The position numbers and the translations under genes were made by a program. A DNA stretch of 64,000 bases from Thraustochytrium sp. TN22 (taxonomy: Eukaryota > Sar > Bigyra > Thraustochytrida > Thraustochytriidae): NCBI GenBank assembly GCA_013306675.1, contig JABLUY010000038.1:120721-184720 (forward strand). The letters are read 5' to 3'. How positions within the stretch are numbered: the first letter of the stretch is position 1; every line of letters starts with the position of its first letter. Below are positions 21,271-30,152 of the stretch, piece after piece. The notes under the pieces were generated by a model. That model ran no database searches and was not told where the DNA came from. It worked only from the letters and a program-made list of their open reading frames with translations.

Positions 21271-21348
21271 TCAACGCGCGATGTCAACGCGCGATGTCAA
21301 CGCGCGATGTCAACGCGCGATGTCAACGCACGATGTCAACGCGCGACG
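21271..21348. repeat. 13-bp tandem repeat (TCAACGCGCGATG)x6
   Basis: Six head-to-tail copies occur; four are identical, the fifth has CACG and the sixth GACG. Each contains a CGCGCG core. The array lies 38 bases upstream of the SDR start codon. Confidence 0.95.
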
Positions 21349-21914
21349 TCTCTGCCGATTGCAGATTTGCTCATGAGTGAGCGAGCCTGCTCCGTGCAAA
21401 GCTTGTGCTCGTCCAGCAGCCAAGTGTGATTCGTGAACGGAGAACCTCGTCACGTGCGGCAGGTTCAGCCCGTGACGACGAAAGTTCGAAGGGCGTCGAG
21501 GCGCTACACGGGCTTCTCGGTTGCCTGCCCCCGCGACGTCAAGCTCGGGCCACGCGGCGTCCACAACTTGGCCCGCTCGGCGACTCTCCGTCGTCCGAGC
21601 AATGTCTCTGACGTGCGGCCCGGCGAAGGGAGAAGAAGTCTTGCGCAGCCAAGCTGTCTTGCGCACTGCAGCCAAGCTGCTGCCGCCTGGCGCGGGCACG
21701 ACTCGGAGGACTCGGCTGCCGCGACGCTCTGATCATGACACGTGACTCCGAGCCCGGCGCAATGTGGCGCTCGCAGTACTTGCGGTGCTCGCCCGCCGGG
21801 CCCAGGTCGAGCTCCGGGTCCGGGTCCTGCGCCAGGTCGAGCTCCGGCGCGTCCACGGCGAGTCTCGACAGCGGCAGAACCGGCGAGGCCGCGCTCGCGC
21901 TCGTGCTCGCGGCC

Positions 21915-21954
<40 letters not shown>

Positions 21955-21955
21955 G
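21349..21955. other. Divergent spacer (SDR / BLOC1S1)
   Basis: No gene is supported. It ends in a (GGC)n run of about 45 bases (21911-21955) immediately before the BLOC1S1 ATG. Confidence 0.5.
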
Positions 21956-22514
21956 ATGCAGGAGCTGGTGCGCGAGCAGCGGCAGCGACGCGCGGCGGCG
22001 CGGCGCGGTATCGGTAAGAAGGACCAGGCATGGCGACTTGCGCGAGGCGCGGCAGGCTGACGCGGGACGGGACGCCCGCCGGCGCGGCGCAGAGGAGGCC
22101 AAGACCGCGGCGGTGCGCGCAGGCAGGCGCGTGAACGCGTCGGCGCTCATGACGGTAAACCGAGACGTGGTGCTGGTGCACAAGACGCAGCACGACCTGG
22201 AGCGCGAGGCGCGGCAGCTGGCCGTCGAGGTGGACGCCTTCGCGGAGCAGGCCGACCGCTGGCTGTCGGCATTCCAGGGCCTGAGCAGCGCCGTGGCGCA
22301 GCTGGATGGCTTGGATGCCTGGGCGCAGGGCATTGAGGACGACCTTGCCGCCGTCACGGACGCGCTCGAGGAGGTGAGCGCGGGCAGCGTGTCGCGCGGC
22401 GCCAGCAGCTCGCGGCCCTCGACGGCCGCCGGCGACAACGACAACGAGGCTGACGACGCCTTGGCGGCTGGGGAGCCGCTCACGGGCGAGCGGTCGACCT
22501 CTACGAGCAAGTGA
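21956..22514 (+). CDS. BLOC1S1: BLOC-1 complex subunit 1 (GCN5L1-like), two exons
   Basis: The proposed exons are 21956-22013 and 22093-22514 (159 residues). Exon 1 encodes MQELVREQRQRRAAAR, matching the basic, Glu-rich start of BLOC1S1. Exon 2 gives VNASALMTVNRDVV, HDLEREARQLAVEVDAFAEQ, and LDGLDAWAQGIEDDLAAVT followed by ALEEV. This follows animal BLOC1S1 (VN..., LxxEVKxLQ, VENWARSIExDM, ALExV) almost position for position. The intron runs from GTAAGA to GCGCAG with a CTGAC box at about 22057; a second donor six bases upstream (GTATCG) also keeps phase, so two residues are uncertain. The subunit works in BLOC-1/BORC on endosome-lysosome organelles; the animal protein is also linked to mitochondrial acetylation. 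The C-terminal 45 residues are a Ser/Asp-rich extension. Confidence 0.85.
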
Positions 22515-22716
22515 GTAGCTTTTGGTGTTGGTTGGTTTTGGCTCAGAGGCCTACTACTTTGCTTGCAAGCTACCAGAGAGTATTTCGCGCGCGTAGACGC
22601 GACTCAGAGGCTGGGCCGGGTCGCCTTCTCCAAGATGACGGCGTCCGCCTGCGAACGAACAACAGCTCCACGCGGTCACCGGAGGGACCGCTGCAGAACA
22701 TGCAGCTTCCACGCGA

Positions 22717-23892
22717 TCACCGCGGGGACCGCTGCAGAAGCTCCCTGACGAGAATGCCAAAAGCGACGGAGACGTTGAGCGAGTCGACGATGCCACCGTC
22801 CGCGACGTCGGCGCCGTCGCGCCGGCCCGGAATGCACATAGAGTCGGAGCAAGCGTCCATGACGCGGTCGCGCATGCCCGAGCCCTCGCTGCCCATCACC
22901 AAGAGAACATTTTCATCGGTGGCCAGGTCGCTCACGGATAGCGAGTCGTCTGCGACCTTGGTGGCGATGGTGCGCCATTTCTTGGCACGCAGGTCGGTGA
23001 CAAAGTCGAACGTGCTGCCGCTGACGCGCCAGAGAGCGTTTCGGCCCATAAACATGTCCATGGCGCCCGAGGATACGCGCGCCACGGCCTCGGAGAGCGG
23101 CGCGCAGTTCTTGCTGCTCAGGAAGACGTCGTCGACGCCCAGGAACCACGCCGTGCGCAGCATGGCGCCAAGGTTGTGCGCGTCCTGCACGCGGTCCAGC
23201 AGCACCGCGGTCTTACCGCGCGCCTTGGCCCAGCGCGGGTCACTCGCGGCGGCGCGCGGCGGGTTCGCCGGGCTCACCTCGAGCGCCACGCCCCGGTGGC
23301 TCGGGTTCAGGTCGTCCAGCAGGTGCTTGGCCACGAGCCTAGTCTCGAGCCGCCGCCCGATACGTTCCTCCGCCCTTTGCACGATGCTGCGTGCATCTTT
23401 CCCTGCGCCGAAGTGCTCCACGCCGTCCTGCTGCAGCAGCAGCCGCCCGTACCGCTTGCGCGACCCCGCGAAGAGCGCCGCCGCCACGGCGTGTGGCCCT
23501 CCCAGCACCTCCCACGCGTCGCGCCGCGCCGGCCCGCCATCGCCGCGCCGCGTTGCGGCGCCAGCGCCTCGCGCCGCTGCGCGTCGCATGTCCGCCCGCC
23601 CCCGGTCCCGCCCCGCGGCGCTCCTTGGACGGCCCGCCCGTCGAAGTAGTTCTGGCTTGCAGGTCTCCGCTGCGCCGCGAGCCATGCAAGCATGCTCTTG
23701 AGCCATGGCGCAGACACTCCTCCATTGACGCACCTCGTCCGCATCCAACGACCGTCCGCCGCATCCAGGGCGCGTTCTCGGGCGCAAGGTGGCCGCACTG
23801 CCGGGCATTTGCTGCTTGAGGCGCTGCGCTTGCTCGCCCGCTTGCCGCGCTCGCTCGCTCGCTCGCAGAGTTCGCTCGCTCGCAGAGTTCAT
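22717..23892 (-). CDS. MRM1: SpoU-family rRNA 2'-O-methyltransferase (MRM1-like)
   Basis: The three SPOUT signatures are present in order: LLDRVQDAHNLGAMLRTA (about 225-245), VLLVMGSEGSGM (about 325-336) and SLNVSVAFGILVREL (about 367-381). An N-terminal substrate-binding part contains VLGGPHAVAAAL. This matches mitochondrial 21S/16S rRNA Gm methyltransferase MRM1 and bacterial RlmB, which methylate ribose in large-subunit rRNA with SAM. The basic, Arg/Ala-rich N-terminus fits a mitochondrial presequence. The start is uncertain: ATG 23892 gives 391 residues, whereas ATG 23706 (MAQEHACMARG) gives 329. The 5' end faces that of the tag gene 96-282 nt away, implying a shared promoter. Confidence 0.92.
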   Translation of the reverse strand: MNSASERTLRASERARQAGEQAQRLKQQMPGSAATLRPRTRPGCGGRSLDADEVRQWRSVCAMAQEHACMARGAAETCKPELLRRAGRPRSAAGRDRGRADMRRAAARGAGAATRRGDGGPARRDAWEVLGGPHAVAAALFAGSRKRYGRLLLQQDGVEHFGAGKDARSIVQRAEERIGRRLETRLVAKHLLDDLNPSHRGVALEVSPANPPRAAASDPRWAKARGKTAVLLDRVQDAHNLGAMLRTAWFLGVDDVFLSSKNCAPLSEAVARVSSGAMDMFMGRNALWRVSGSTFDFVTDLRAKKWRTIATKVADDSLSVSDLATDENVLLVMGSEGSGMRDRVMDACSDSMCIPGRRDGADVADGGIVDSLNVSVAFGILVRELLQRSPR

Positions 23893-23988
23893 GCTTCATG
23901 CGCCGCCTGCTGGCCTGCAAGCCCTGCAAGTCCGCAACTCTGTTCGCTTGCTCGACCCGCTTCGACCTCGGCCCTGAGCTCGACTGCG

Positions 23989-24741
23989 ATGCTCGCAAGC
24001 ACGGCGGCGCGGTCCGCGCGCCGCAGCGCCCAACGCGCGGCGTCCACGACCACGTCGACAAGCGCCAAGCGGACCGCGCCCAAGGTGGCCAAGCAGGCGC
24101 CCCAGAAGCGGGCACGCAAGGCCAAGACCAAGACCAAGGAAGAGCTTCCTGTCGCCAAGACGTACGTGGACGACGGCCTGACACGGTGCTCGTGGTGCTC
24201 TCTGTCGGAGCCCGTGTACGTGCAGTACCATGACGAGGAGTGGGGCGTGCCGGTACGCGAGGACGACCGCAAGCTCTTCGAGATGCTCTCCCTGGAGGGC
24301 GCGCAGGCCGGGCTGTCGTGGATCACCATCCTCAAGCGCAGGGACAACTACAAGCGGCACTTTGCAGACTTCGAAATCGACGCGGTTGCAGCCTTTGGGA
24401 ACGCGGAGATCGACGCCATTATGCAGGACGCTGGTGTCATTCGCCATCGTGGCAAGCTGCAAAGCGTGGTGTCCAATGCGCGCCTCGCGCAGGGCGTGCG
24501 CGACTCGCACGGCTCGCTCAGCGCGTACCTGTGGAGTTTCGCGCCCGAAGACCCGAACACGAGCAATGCCCTTGCGCCAACCTCCCCCGAGTCCGAAGCA
24601 ATGAGCAAGGCGCTCAAGGCACAAGGCTTCAAGTTTGTTGGGCCGACTATTTGCCACGCGTTTATGCAGGCCGTCGGGATGTTCAACGATCACAGCGAGG
24701 CCTGCTTTCGCCGCGCGGCGCTACGCACAGACGCCAAGTGA
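23989..24741 (+). CDS. tag: DNA-3-methyladenine glycosylase I
   Basis: The 250-residue protein has a basic N-terminal extension (about 60 residues, Ala/Thr/Lys-rich, possibly a nuclear or mitochondrial signal) followed by the whole Tag fold. Motifs are TRCSWCSLSEPVYVQYHDEE, WGVPVREDDRKLFEML, LEGAQAGLSWITILKRR, GVIRHRGKLQSV, ALKAQGFKFVGPTICHAFMQ and FNDHSEACF. The conserved Cys and His of the first motif and the His/Cys of NDHSEAC correspond to the structural zinc ligands of bacterial Tag. The enzyme removes 3-methyladenine from alkylated DNA in base-excision repair. Tag is mainly bacterial, so eukaryotic copies are usually attributed to transfer; codon use here matches the host. Confidence 0.96.
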   Translation: MLASTAARSARRSAQRAASTTTSTSAKRTAPKVAKQAPQKRARKAKTKTKEELPVAKTYVDDGLTRCSWCSLSEPVYVQYHDEEWGVPVREDDRKLFEMLSLEGAQAGLSWITILKRRDNYKRHFADFEIDAVAAFGNAEIDAIMQDAGVIRHRGKLQSVVSNARLAQGVRDSHGSLSAYLWSFAPEDPNTSNALAPTSPESEAMSKALKAQGFKFVGPTICHAFMQAVGMFNDHSEACFRRAALRTDAK

Positions 24742-24749
24742 GTATACCT

Positions 24750-24910
24750 TCGGGCCTCTGGCATCGTTGACAACCAGGGCGAAGGCTGTTTCTCGCGTCG
24801 CAACGCTGCACGTAGACTTCAGTTGACAGTCCCTCGGGCCCCTGGCATGTTTCACAACCCTGGGGAATACTTCTCTACGCAACGCGAGACTGTGCGTAGG
24901 CTTTTGGAGA
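24750..24910. repeat. Diverged ~80-bp direct duplication
   Basis: Both copies run TCGGGCC-C-TGGCAT ... ACAACC ... then a C-rich, ACGCAACG-like half and GTAG-CTT. The copies differ at many positions. Confidence 0.6.
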
Positions 24911-24934
24911 TGATCAAAAACGCAAGATTCATCC

Positions 24935-25073
24935 TTTTCGCTCGCTTGCGCGTCTTTTCGCTCGCTTGCGCGTCTTTTCGCTCGCTTGCGCGTCTTTTCG
25001 CTCGCTTGCGCGTCTTTTCGCTCGCTTGCGCGTCGTTTCGCTCGCTTGCGCGTTTTTTCGCTCGCTTGCGTGT
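24935..25073. repeat. 20-bp tandem array (TTTTCGCTCGCTTGCGCGTC)x7
   Basis: Seven head-to-tail copies occur; the first five are essentially perfect and the last two carry single changes. It ends 12 bases before the bestrophin stop codon, hence probably in its 3'UTR. Confidence 0.95.
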
Positions 25074-25084
25074 GATTGTCCCAG

Positions 25085-27671
25085 TCAGGTGAAGACCTCA
25101 AAGACGCCGCGCGTGCGCGCGCACGTGAGGTTCGACGTGGTCCAGCCTGGCCAGTTGACCACGTCGGTCGTCTTGCCCTTGCGATAGTGCGAGCCGCGCA
25201 GGCGGCGGCGCAAGGTGCTGTAGTGAGACATATTGGACTCCAGGTTCGGGTCGTCAGCCTGGCTGCCGGGCCTGCTGCTCGGCTGCCGCGAGCGCGAGCC
25301 GGTCTCGTCCTCGGCGGCAGGCGTGGCTTCGCTCTCAGTCAGAGGATCGAGCGAGTGGTTGCTTGAAAAGGCGGAGGTGTCGCGCAGGTCGCCGGCGCTG
25401 ACCGAGGGCACATAGCGGAGGTGGTGGCGCATGTCGTAGCGCTGCTGGTCGACGCGCAGTTTGAGCACCAGGGCCCGGTTAGCAACGGTGCGGCGCTGGA
25501 CCTCGCGTTCCATCTGCAGGTCGCGCGCCATGCGCTGCGCCTCGGCCCCGTGCACGGTGTGGTACAGGACGGCACGTGAGTCCATGCGCTCGATACGTGC
25601 CGCCTCGGTCGAGTCAACCTCGTCGTCCGAGGTCCGCGAGACGTGGCGCACGCGAGTGTCAATGGCGGAGTCGTCGAGTGCCAGGCCGGAGTTGGGCAGC
25701 GTGGACGGTACCGAGATGACATCGTTGTTGCTCGCCTCGGCCTTGTCGTCGCGCACGTTGAGTCGCACCTCTTCAGGCCCGACCGAGGTTAGCCCTGTTG
25801 AGGATGCCGCACTTGCCCCGTCCCCGGAGGAGCCGGCGCTGCTCGGGCCGGCGTCGACCCCGGAAGACTCATTCTCCATCAACGTAGACGGCACCTTAAC
25901 CTCGTCCCCGTCTTGCCTGTCGCTTGCTGTGTCGGAGGTATTCGGGTCGCTATCGGCCCAGGGGCGGCGGCGTGCAGTGTCCTTAGGGGACCCTTGCCGC
26001 GGACTCGAAGCACCGGCGGCCGCGTCCGAGGCGCTGCGAGTGCGGCCGCCCTGGCTGGTGCTGCGGTCGTCCCGGCTCAGCGCGCTATCCTCGTCCGCGA
26101 TGTCATCCTGCGACTGGCCCGTCTCGCGCAGAATATCTTCCCGATTGAGACTGAAGAGGTCGAAGAGCTTGGATGCTGACGCGACCTGCGGCGCCGAGAC
26201 GATGCCGTCGCTGCCGCTTGAGTCCCTGCGTACAGCGTCACCCGTGGAGCTGGCACGAAAGCGCGGGGAAGCCGCAGGCGGCACGTTGGTCGGGCTCACG
26301 GCCTCCTCTCCCTCCTCTAGGGCCTCGGACAGCGGCTCGTGAATCGCGTCCAGGTTGTTGCGCAGGCGAAAGTTGCGCATGAGCTCGCGCGAGCGGTCCC
26401 GCGACGATAGGACGCCGTGCGTGGCGGCGCCAAACAGCTCGGCGGCGTCTGCGTCGCTCGGGTCGCGCAGATGGCGCCCGCTGATGGCTCTGTTGCTGCT
26501 CGTGGTGGCCTGATCCTTGCGCATCCAGCTCTCCGGAAGCGGCGGCCCGGAGGAGCTGACCACGCCGTGCGAGCCGGCGCTGTGGTCTGCCGGCTCCATG
26601 TCCTCCCCGCCCTCCTGCGTGCCATGCGTGCGCATCCTGCGCAACTTGGAATAGTCCCTCTCGCGGCAGCACCGAAAGACGTCGGGGAGCTCCATGTAGC
26701 GCACCGCGCTCATGTCGTCGTCGAAGGCCACCGTGTAGTAGACGCATGGCAGATTGTTGTGGGACGGCTCGAAGGGAAGCTCAAGCTGGGCGGCCGTCTC
26801 GTTCACCGCAAAGAGGATCCACGTGCTGGCGCCCGCCGTGATACCAGCCAGCACATAGGAGCGCGGAAAGAAAGCCGCCGTGACGATGGGCGTGAGAAGA
26901 GCCCATGTGTGAATCATCATGCTGGTCAGCTGTACGAAGGGAAACGGGAAGGGCGTCTCCGCGATGCGCCGCGCGTTGTTGAAGTACATGTTGGCGTTGG
27001 TCTGCACCTGGAAGGCGCGGCTCAGTATGGCGTCGCCCGCCTTGAAGGCGTCGCGGTTTTCCATGATGAGCCGATGCATCCAGGAAGCGAGCTGGATGGG
27101 CCGCTTGCGGTCCCGCGCCAGCAGCTCCACCTCCTCGTGCGTCAGGTTCACGCGGTCGTGCAGGCCGAAGTCGATGCCCTGGAACTCTTCCATGGCCAAC
27201 TCGTGGTAGGCGCGCGCCCAGCGCACCAGCGTCGTGCGGAGCACGTCCGATCGTTCCGAGTCCTCCAGCAGAAACGCGTTCAAGAACGAGATGAAGTCGT
27301 GCATCTTGGACGCCATGTTAAAGTACGCCAGCTGCGCTTCCGAGTAACGCGCGTACGCGATTTGCGACCGGTACACGACGGTAAAGCCCACGATGAAGCT
27401 GATGCTCTGCGTTTGGGTTCCGGGGGTCAGTGGGCCGTATCCCGGAGGAAAGCCCACCCCGAGAAGACGGGAAACTTACGCCAAAATAGGATGTACTCTG
27501 CAGCACGTGCGCCACGAGCCACACGCGCACCGGCTCGTAGTACGCGAAGAAGGTGGCCAGGAGCATCGACGCGATGGCCATGGGAATGGAGTGCGACGAG
27601 TACAGCGAGCTGCCCATGGAATGCAGGAAGATGTCATACCCACCCAGCTTGCGCGCATCATACACGATCAT
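25085..27671 (-). CDS. Bestrophin-family (UPF0187/RFP-TM) anion channel, two exons
   Basis: The exons on the minus strand are 27671-27480 and 27406-25085 (837 residues). The 73-nt intron runs from GTAAGT to ACGCAG in phase 0. Exon 1 ends in the first helix (AIASMLLATFFAYY ... SYFG). Exon 2 starts SISFIVGFTVVYRSQIAYAR, the classic bestrophin segment in which an Arg/Ser/Tyr cluster follows the helix. Later FPFPFVQLTSMMIHTWALLT and a carboxyl motif NETAAQLELPFEPSHNNLP correspond to the second helix pair and to the conserved iEdPFG...nDLP loop. These proteins form pentameric chloride/bicarbonate channels. The last 450-500 residues are a Ser/Asp/Glu-rich hydrophilic tail not typical of the family, presumably regulatory. 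The ATG at 27671 fits the short N-terminus. Confidence 0.92.
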
Positions 27672-28487
27672 CCTCCTCCTCCGCCCTCCGCCTTCGCCTG
27701 CCCTGGCCGGTCGCGACGCCGCGTGACCTGCGACCCGACCCGAGACGCGGCGCAGCGCCAATGCCCCGCGCCCCTGCCCCGAACCGCGGTCCTCCTCGCA
27801 CAGCACAGCGACCCGCTCGACGGCCGACCGGCCCACGACGTCCAAGGGCGAGGGCCACGGCGCCGCGCCGCGCCGCCGCCGCCGCCGCCGCGCCGGGCCG
27901 CCGCGCGCGACTTTGAGGTTCTGGCCACCGCTTTGCGAGCTAGTCTTCGCAGCGCTTCCGAGTCTTGTCACCCCTGTGGTGTTGGCACTCTGGAGCACGG
28001 CATGGCATGGCAGGAACCAGAGAGGCCGAGCCGCGGCCCAGGGCCGGCCGAGCCGCCTCGCTGAGTCGACCCACGACGCGGGCACGCCTCTCCGAGTCGC
28101 GCTTTCCCATCGCCTTCGTGACGACCAGCACCGCACATTCTAAGCTAGGCCAAAGACCTTGCGTGGAAGAACGCGCCAAGACTCGAGCCCTGGGTCCACG
28201 ACGTTGCTGCTGCTGCACCTGCACGCGTAGCCCGAGGGTCGCGTTCTAACGCTCCTCCACGCATGCACGCACCCATGCGCTCATCGTGGAGCGCCCTGCG
28301 GATGATGATGGGTTGATTGACTGTGAGTTCTGTGCAGTGGCAGCGCGTCGCACGACGAGAAGCCACGGCGATGATCGGGCTTGAAAGACAGAGCAGTCAC
28401 AGGCATGAAACAGCAGGGCGGAGCTAGCCAATCAGGAAGGTGTCTCGATCGACGTCACGGTCGTCGAGATCGAGGAGGCGCGTTTTC
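27672..28487. other. Spacer between bestrophin 5' end and GT10 3' end
   Basis: The left part (27672-27930) is GC-rich probable promoter of the bestrophin gene; the rest has no supported gene. Antisense frames are Ala/Arg-rich only. Confidence 0.5.
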
Positions 28488-30152
28488 TCATGGCATAGAG
28501 CCATCAAAGAGGCGGTCCTTGATCTGCGCCGGGGACCAGGCCCGCGAGTGGATGTAGCGACGCGGCTTGGCGGCGAGGCGGTCAAGCAGGCGGGGGTTGC
28601 AGAGCGTGCAGCAGTTGGCGACGCGAGCGGCGTTGACCTTTCGCGAGGGCGCAACCTGCTTGTAGGCGTGGTAGATGCGGCCGTACTCGAGCTTGCCCGG
28701 CACGTGCTCGGAGACCATGTCCAGGTACTCGGGCTCGAGCGCTTCGGCCATGGGCGTGTGGCGCCAGGCGTGATACTCGTCGTACGCCGTCTGGTTGCGC
28801 GCAAGGTACAGCAGGTAGTCGGCGAGGTGTGCAGGGCTCTTGAAGTCATGCACATTGATGAAGGAGCGGGTCGTTGTGACATTGAAGACGTCCGGCGCCC
28901 CGAGGTAGACCGGGATGGGGCCAAAGCTGAGCGTCTTGAGCAGCTTCTCCGTCACGTAGCCGTCCATGATGGTGTTTTCAAAGGCGAGATAGAACTTGTA
29001 GCGCGCGGCGAGCTCGGCCATGTTCTGGAACGGCTTAGGCGGCGTGGTGGAGTCGCCGCACGCGCCGAAGCGGTGGATACTGGCCCTGGCGCCGAGCGCC
29101 TTTTGCATGGCATCAATATATACACCGCGGCGGCTGGCGGTGGGCTCGCAGTGGCTGATGACAGACATGGCAAAGTCGGGGCGGCCGTGCTGCGTGACGG
29201 ATTCGGCGACGAGACGGTTCTGGTGCGCGAAGGTGACGGGCCGCACGAAGAAGTTCGGGTTCAGAAGGGCGTTCCAAAAGTGGATGCCCATGACGAAGTC
29301 CACCGCGCTCTGCGCGGCCTCCGAGACGAACTCGGCCTCGCGCACGTACAGCACGCGATAGCGACGGCTGCCGTCCTGCATCAGCGGCGGCAGCTCCTTG
29401 TCCCAGAGCTTGCCCTCGGTGAGCCGCTCGGCTCCGACACGGTCCACGACAACCACGCGCGCGCCCTGCAGATCGCCGCCCTCCTGCACGTGGAACATGG
29501 CGCAGCCCGGGTCCTGCGGGCAGCCTGGGTTGAGCGCGTCGCGCCGCGGCGACCTGCCAATGGGGCAGCCCGACATGCGGCGCATCGGCAGCGTGCTGGC
29601 GTACATGTGGCCGTAGAAGGCGATGCGCAGGCCCTCCCGCGCCGTCTCCGAGCCGTTGTAGTACATGCCAAACGTATGGCCGCAGTTCGCGCGCTCCACA
29701 GCCGTCTCCGGCGCGTCGCAGTCCTTCGCGCCGAGGATGGGCGCCGCGTCGCGCACGCCCTGCACGCCATACGCGCGCGTGCTCTCCTCATCGTACACAT
29801 CCACCCCGCCGGCCAATGGCCCGTCCAGCAGCTCCATGGCCTCCCCTCGCAGGTCCAGGTTCGCCGGGAGCACCACCACAGACGCGTCGTGCCCGCGCGC
29901 GCCCTGCGCGCCGCCCAGCTGCCGCTTCGCCGACAGGGCCACCACGCCGGCCGCGAACGCCAGCGCCACCACGCAGCTCGCGCCCCAGCGCGGCGGTCCC
30001 TTGCTGCCGCCCACGCCCGCCTCCTCCGCCGCCATGCCGCCGCCGCCGCCCGCGCCCTTCCCGGTCTGCTTCCGCGCGCCGCCCTTCAGGTTCTTCGCCA
30101 ACGTCGCGCTCACCAGCTGCTCTCCCGCGCGTCCCAGTCCCATGGGCGCCAT
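28488..30152 (-). CDS. GT10 alpha-1,3/4-fucosyltransferase-like type II membrane protein
   Basis: The 554-residue protein has a cytosolic Gly/Lys-rich N-terminus and a signal-anchor helix (about residues 55-72, VVALAFAAGVVAL). The C-terminal catalytic domain of family GT10 contains YKFYLAFENTIMDGYVTEKL (about 383-402), SFGPIPVYLGAPDV and RSFINVHDFKSPAHLADYL. This set binds GDP-fucose in Golgi fucosyltransferases. The catalytic part also holds VISHCEPTASRRG, like the SNC...R acceptor region. The Cys-rich end (NCCTLCNP) may form disulfides. ATG 30152 is preferred over the longer frame to 30605 because the upstream extension is Arg-rich low-complexity sequence. It likely decorates secreted or cell-wall glycans. 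Confidence 0.9.
   Translation of the reverse strand: MAPMGLGRAGEQLVSATLAKNLKGGARKQTGKGAGGGGGMAAEEAGVGGSKGPPRWGASCVVALAFAAGVVALSAKRQLGGAQGARGHDASVVVLPANLDLRGEAMELLDGPLAGGVDVYDEESTRAYGVQGVRDAAPILGAKDCDAPETAVERANCGHTFGMYYNGSETAREGLRIAFYGHMYASTLPMRRMSGCPIGRSPRRDALNPGCPQDPGCAMFHVQEGGDLQGARVVVVDRVGAERLTEGKLWDKELPPLMQDGSRRYRVLYVREAEFVSEAAQSAVDFVMGIHFWNALLNPNFFVRPVTFAHQNRLVAESVTQHGRPDFAMSVISHCEPTASRRGVYIDAMQKALGARASIHRFGACGDSTTPPKPFQNMAELAARYKFYLAFENTIMDGYVTEKLLKTLSFGPIPVYLGAPDVFNVTTTRSFINVHDFKSPAHLADYLLYLARNQTAYDEYHAWRHTPMAEALEPEYLDMVSEHVPGKLEYGRIYHAYKQVAPSRKVNAARVANCCTLCNPRLLDRLAAKPRRYIHSRAWSPAQIKDRLFDGSMP

Larger units (their letters stand above)
24742..25084. other. Convergent 3' spacer (tag / bestrophin)
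   Basis: The stretch is filled by two diverged copies of a block of about 80 bp (24750-24827, 24834-24910) and a 20-bp tandem array. No gene is seen. Confidence 0.6.

Noticed and set aside
24935-25073. Possible CRISPR-like array
   Set aside because: The units are contiguous, without spacers, in a eukaryotic genome; it is a plain tandem repeat.
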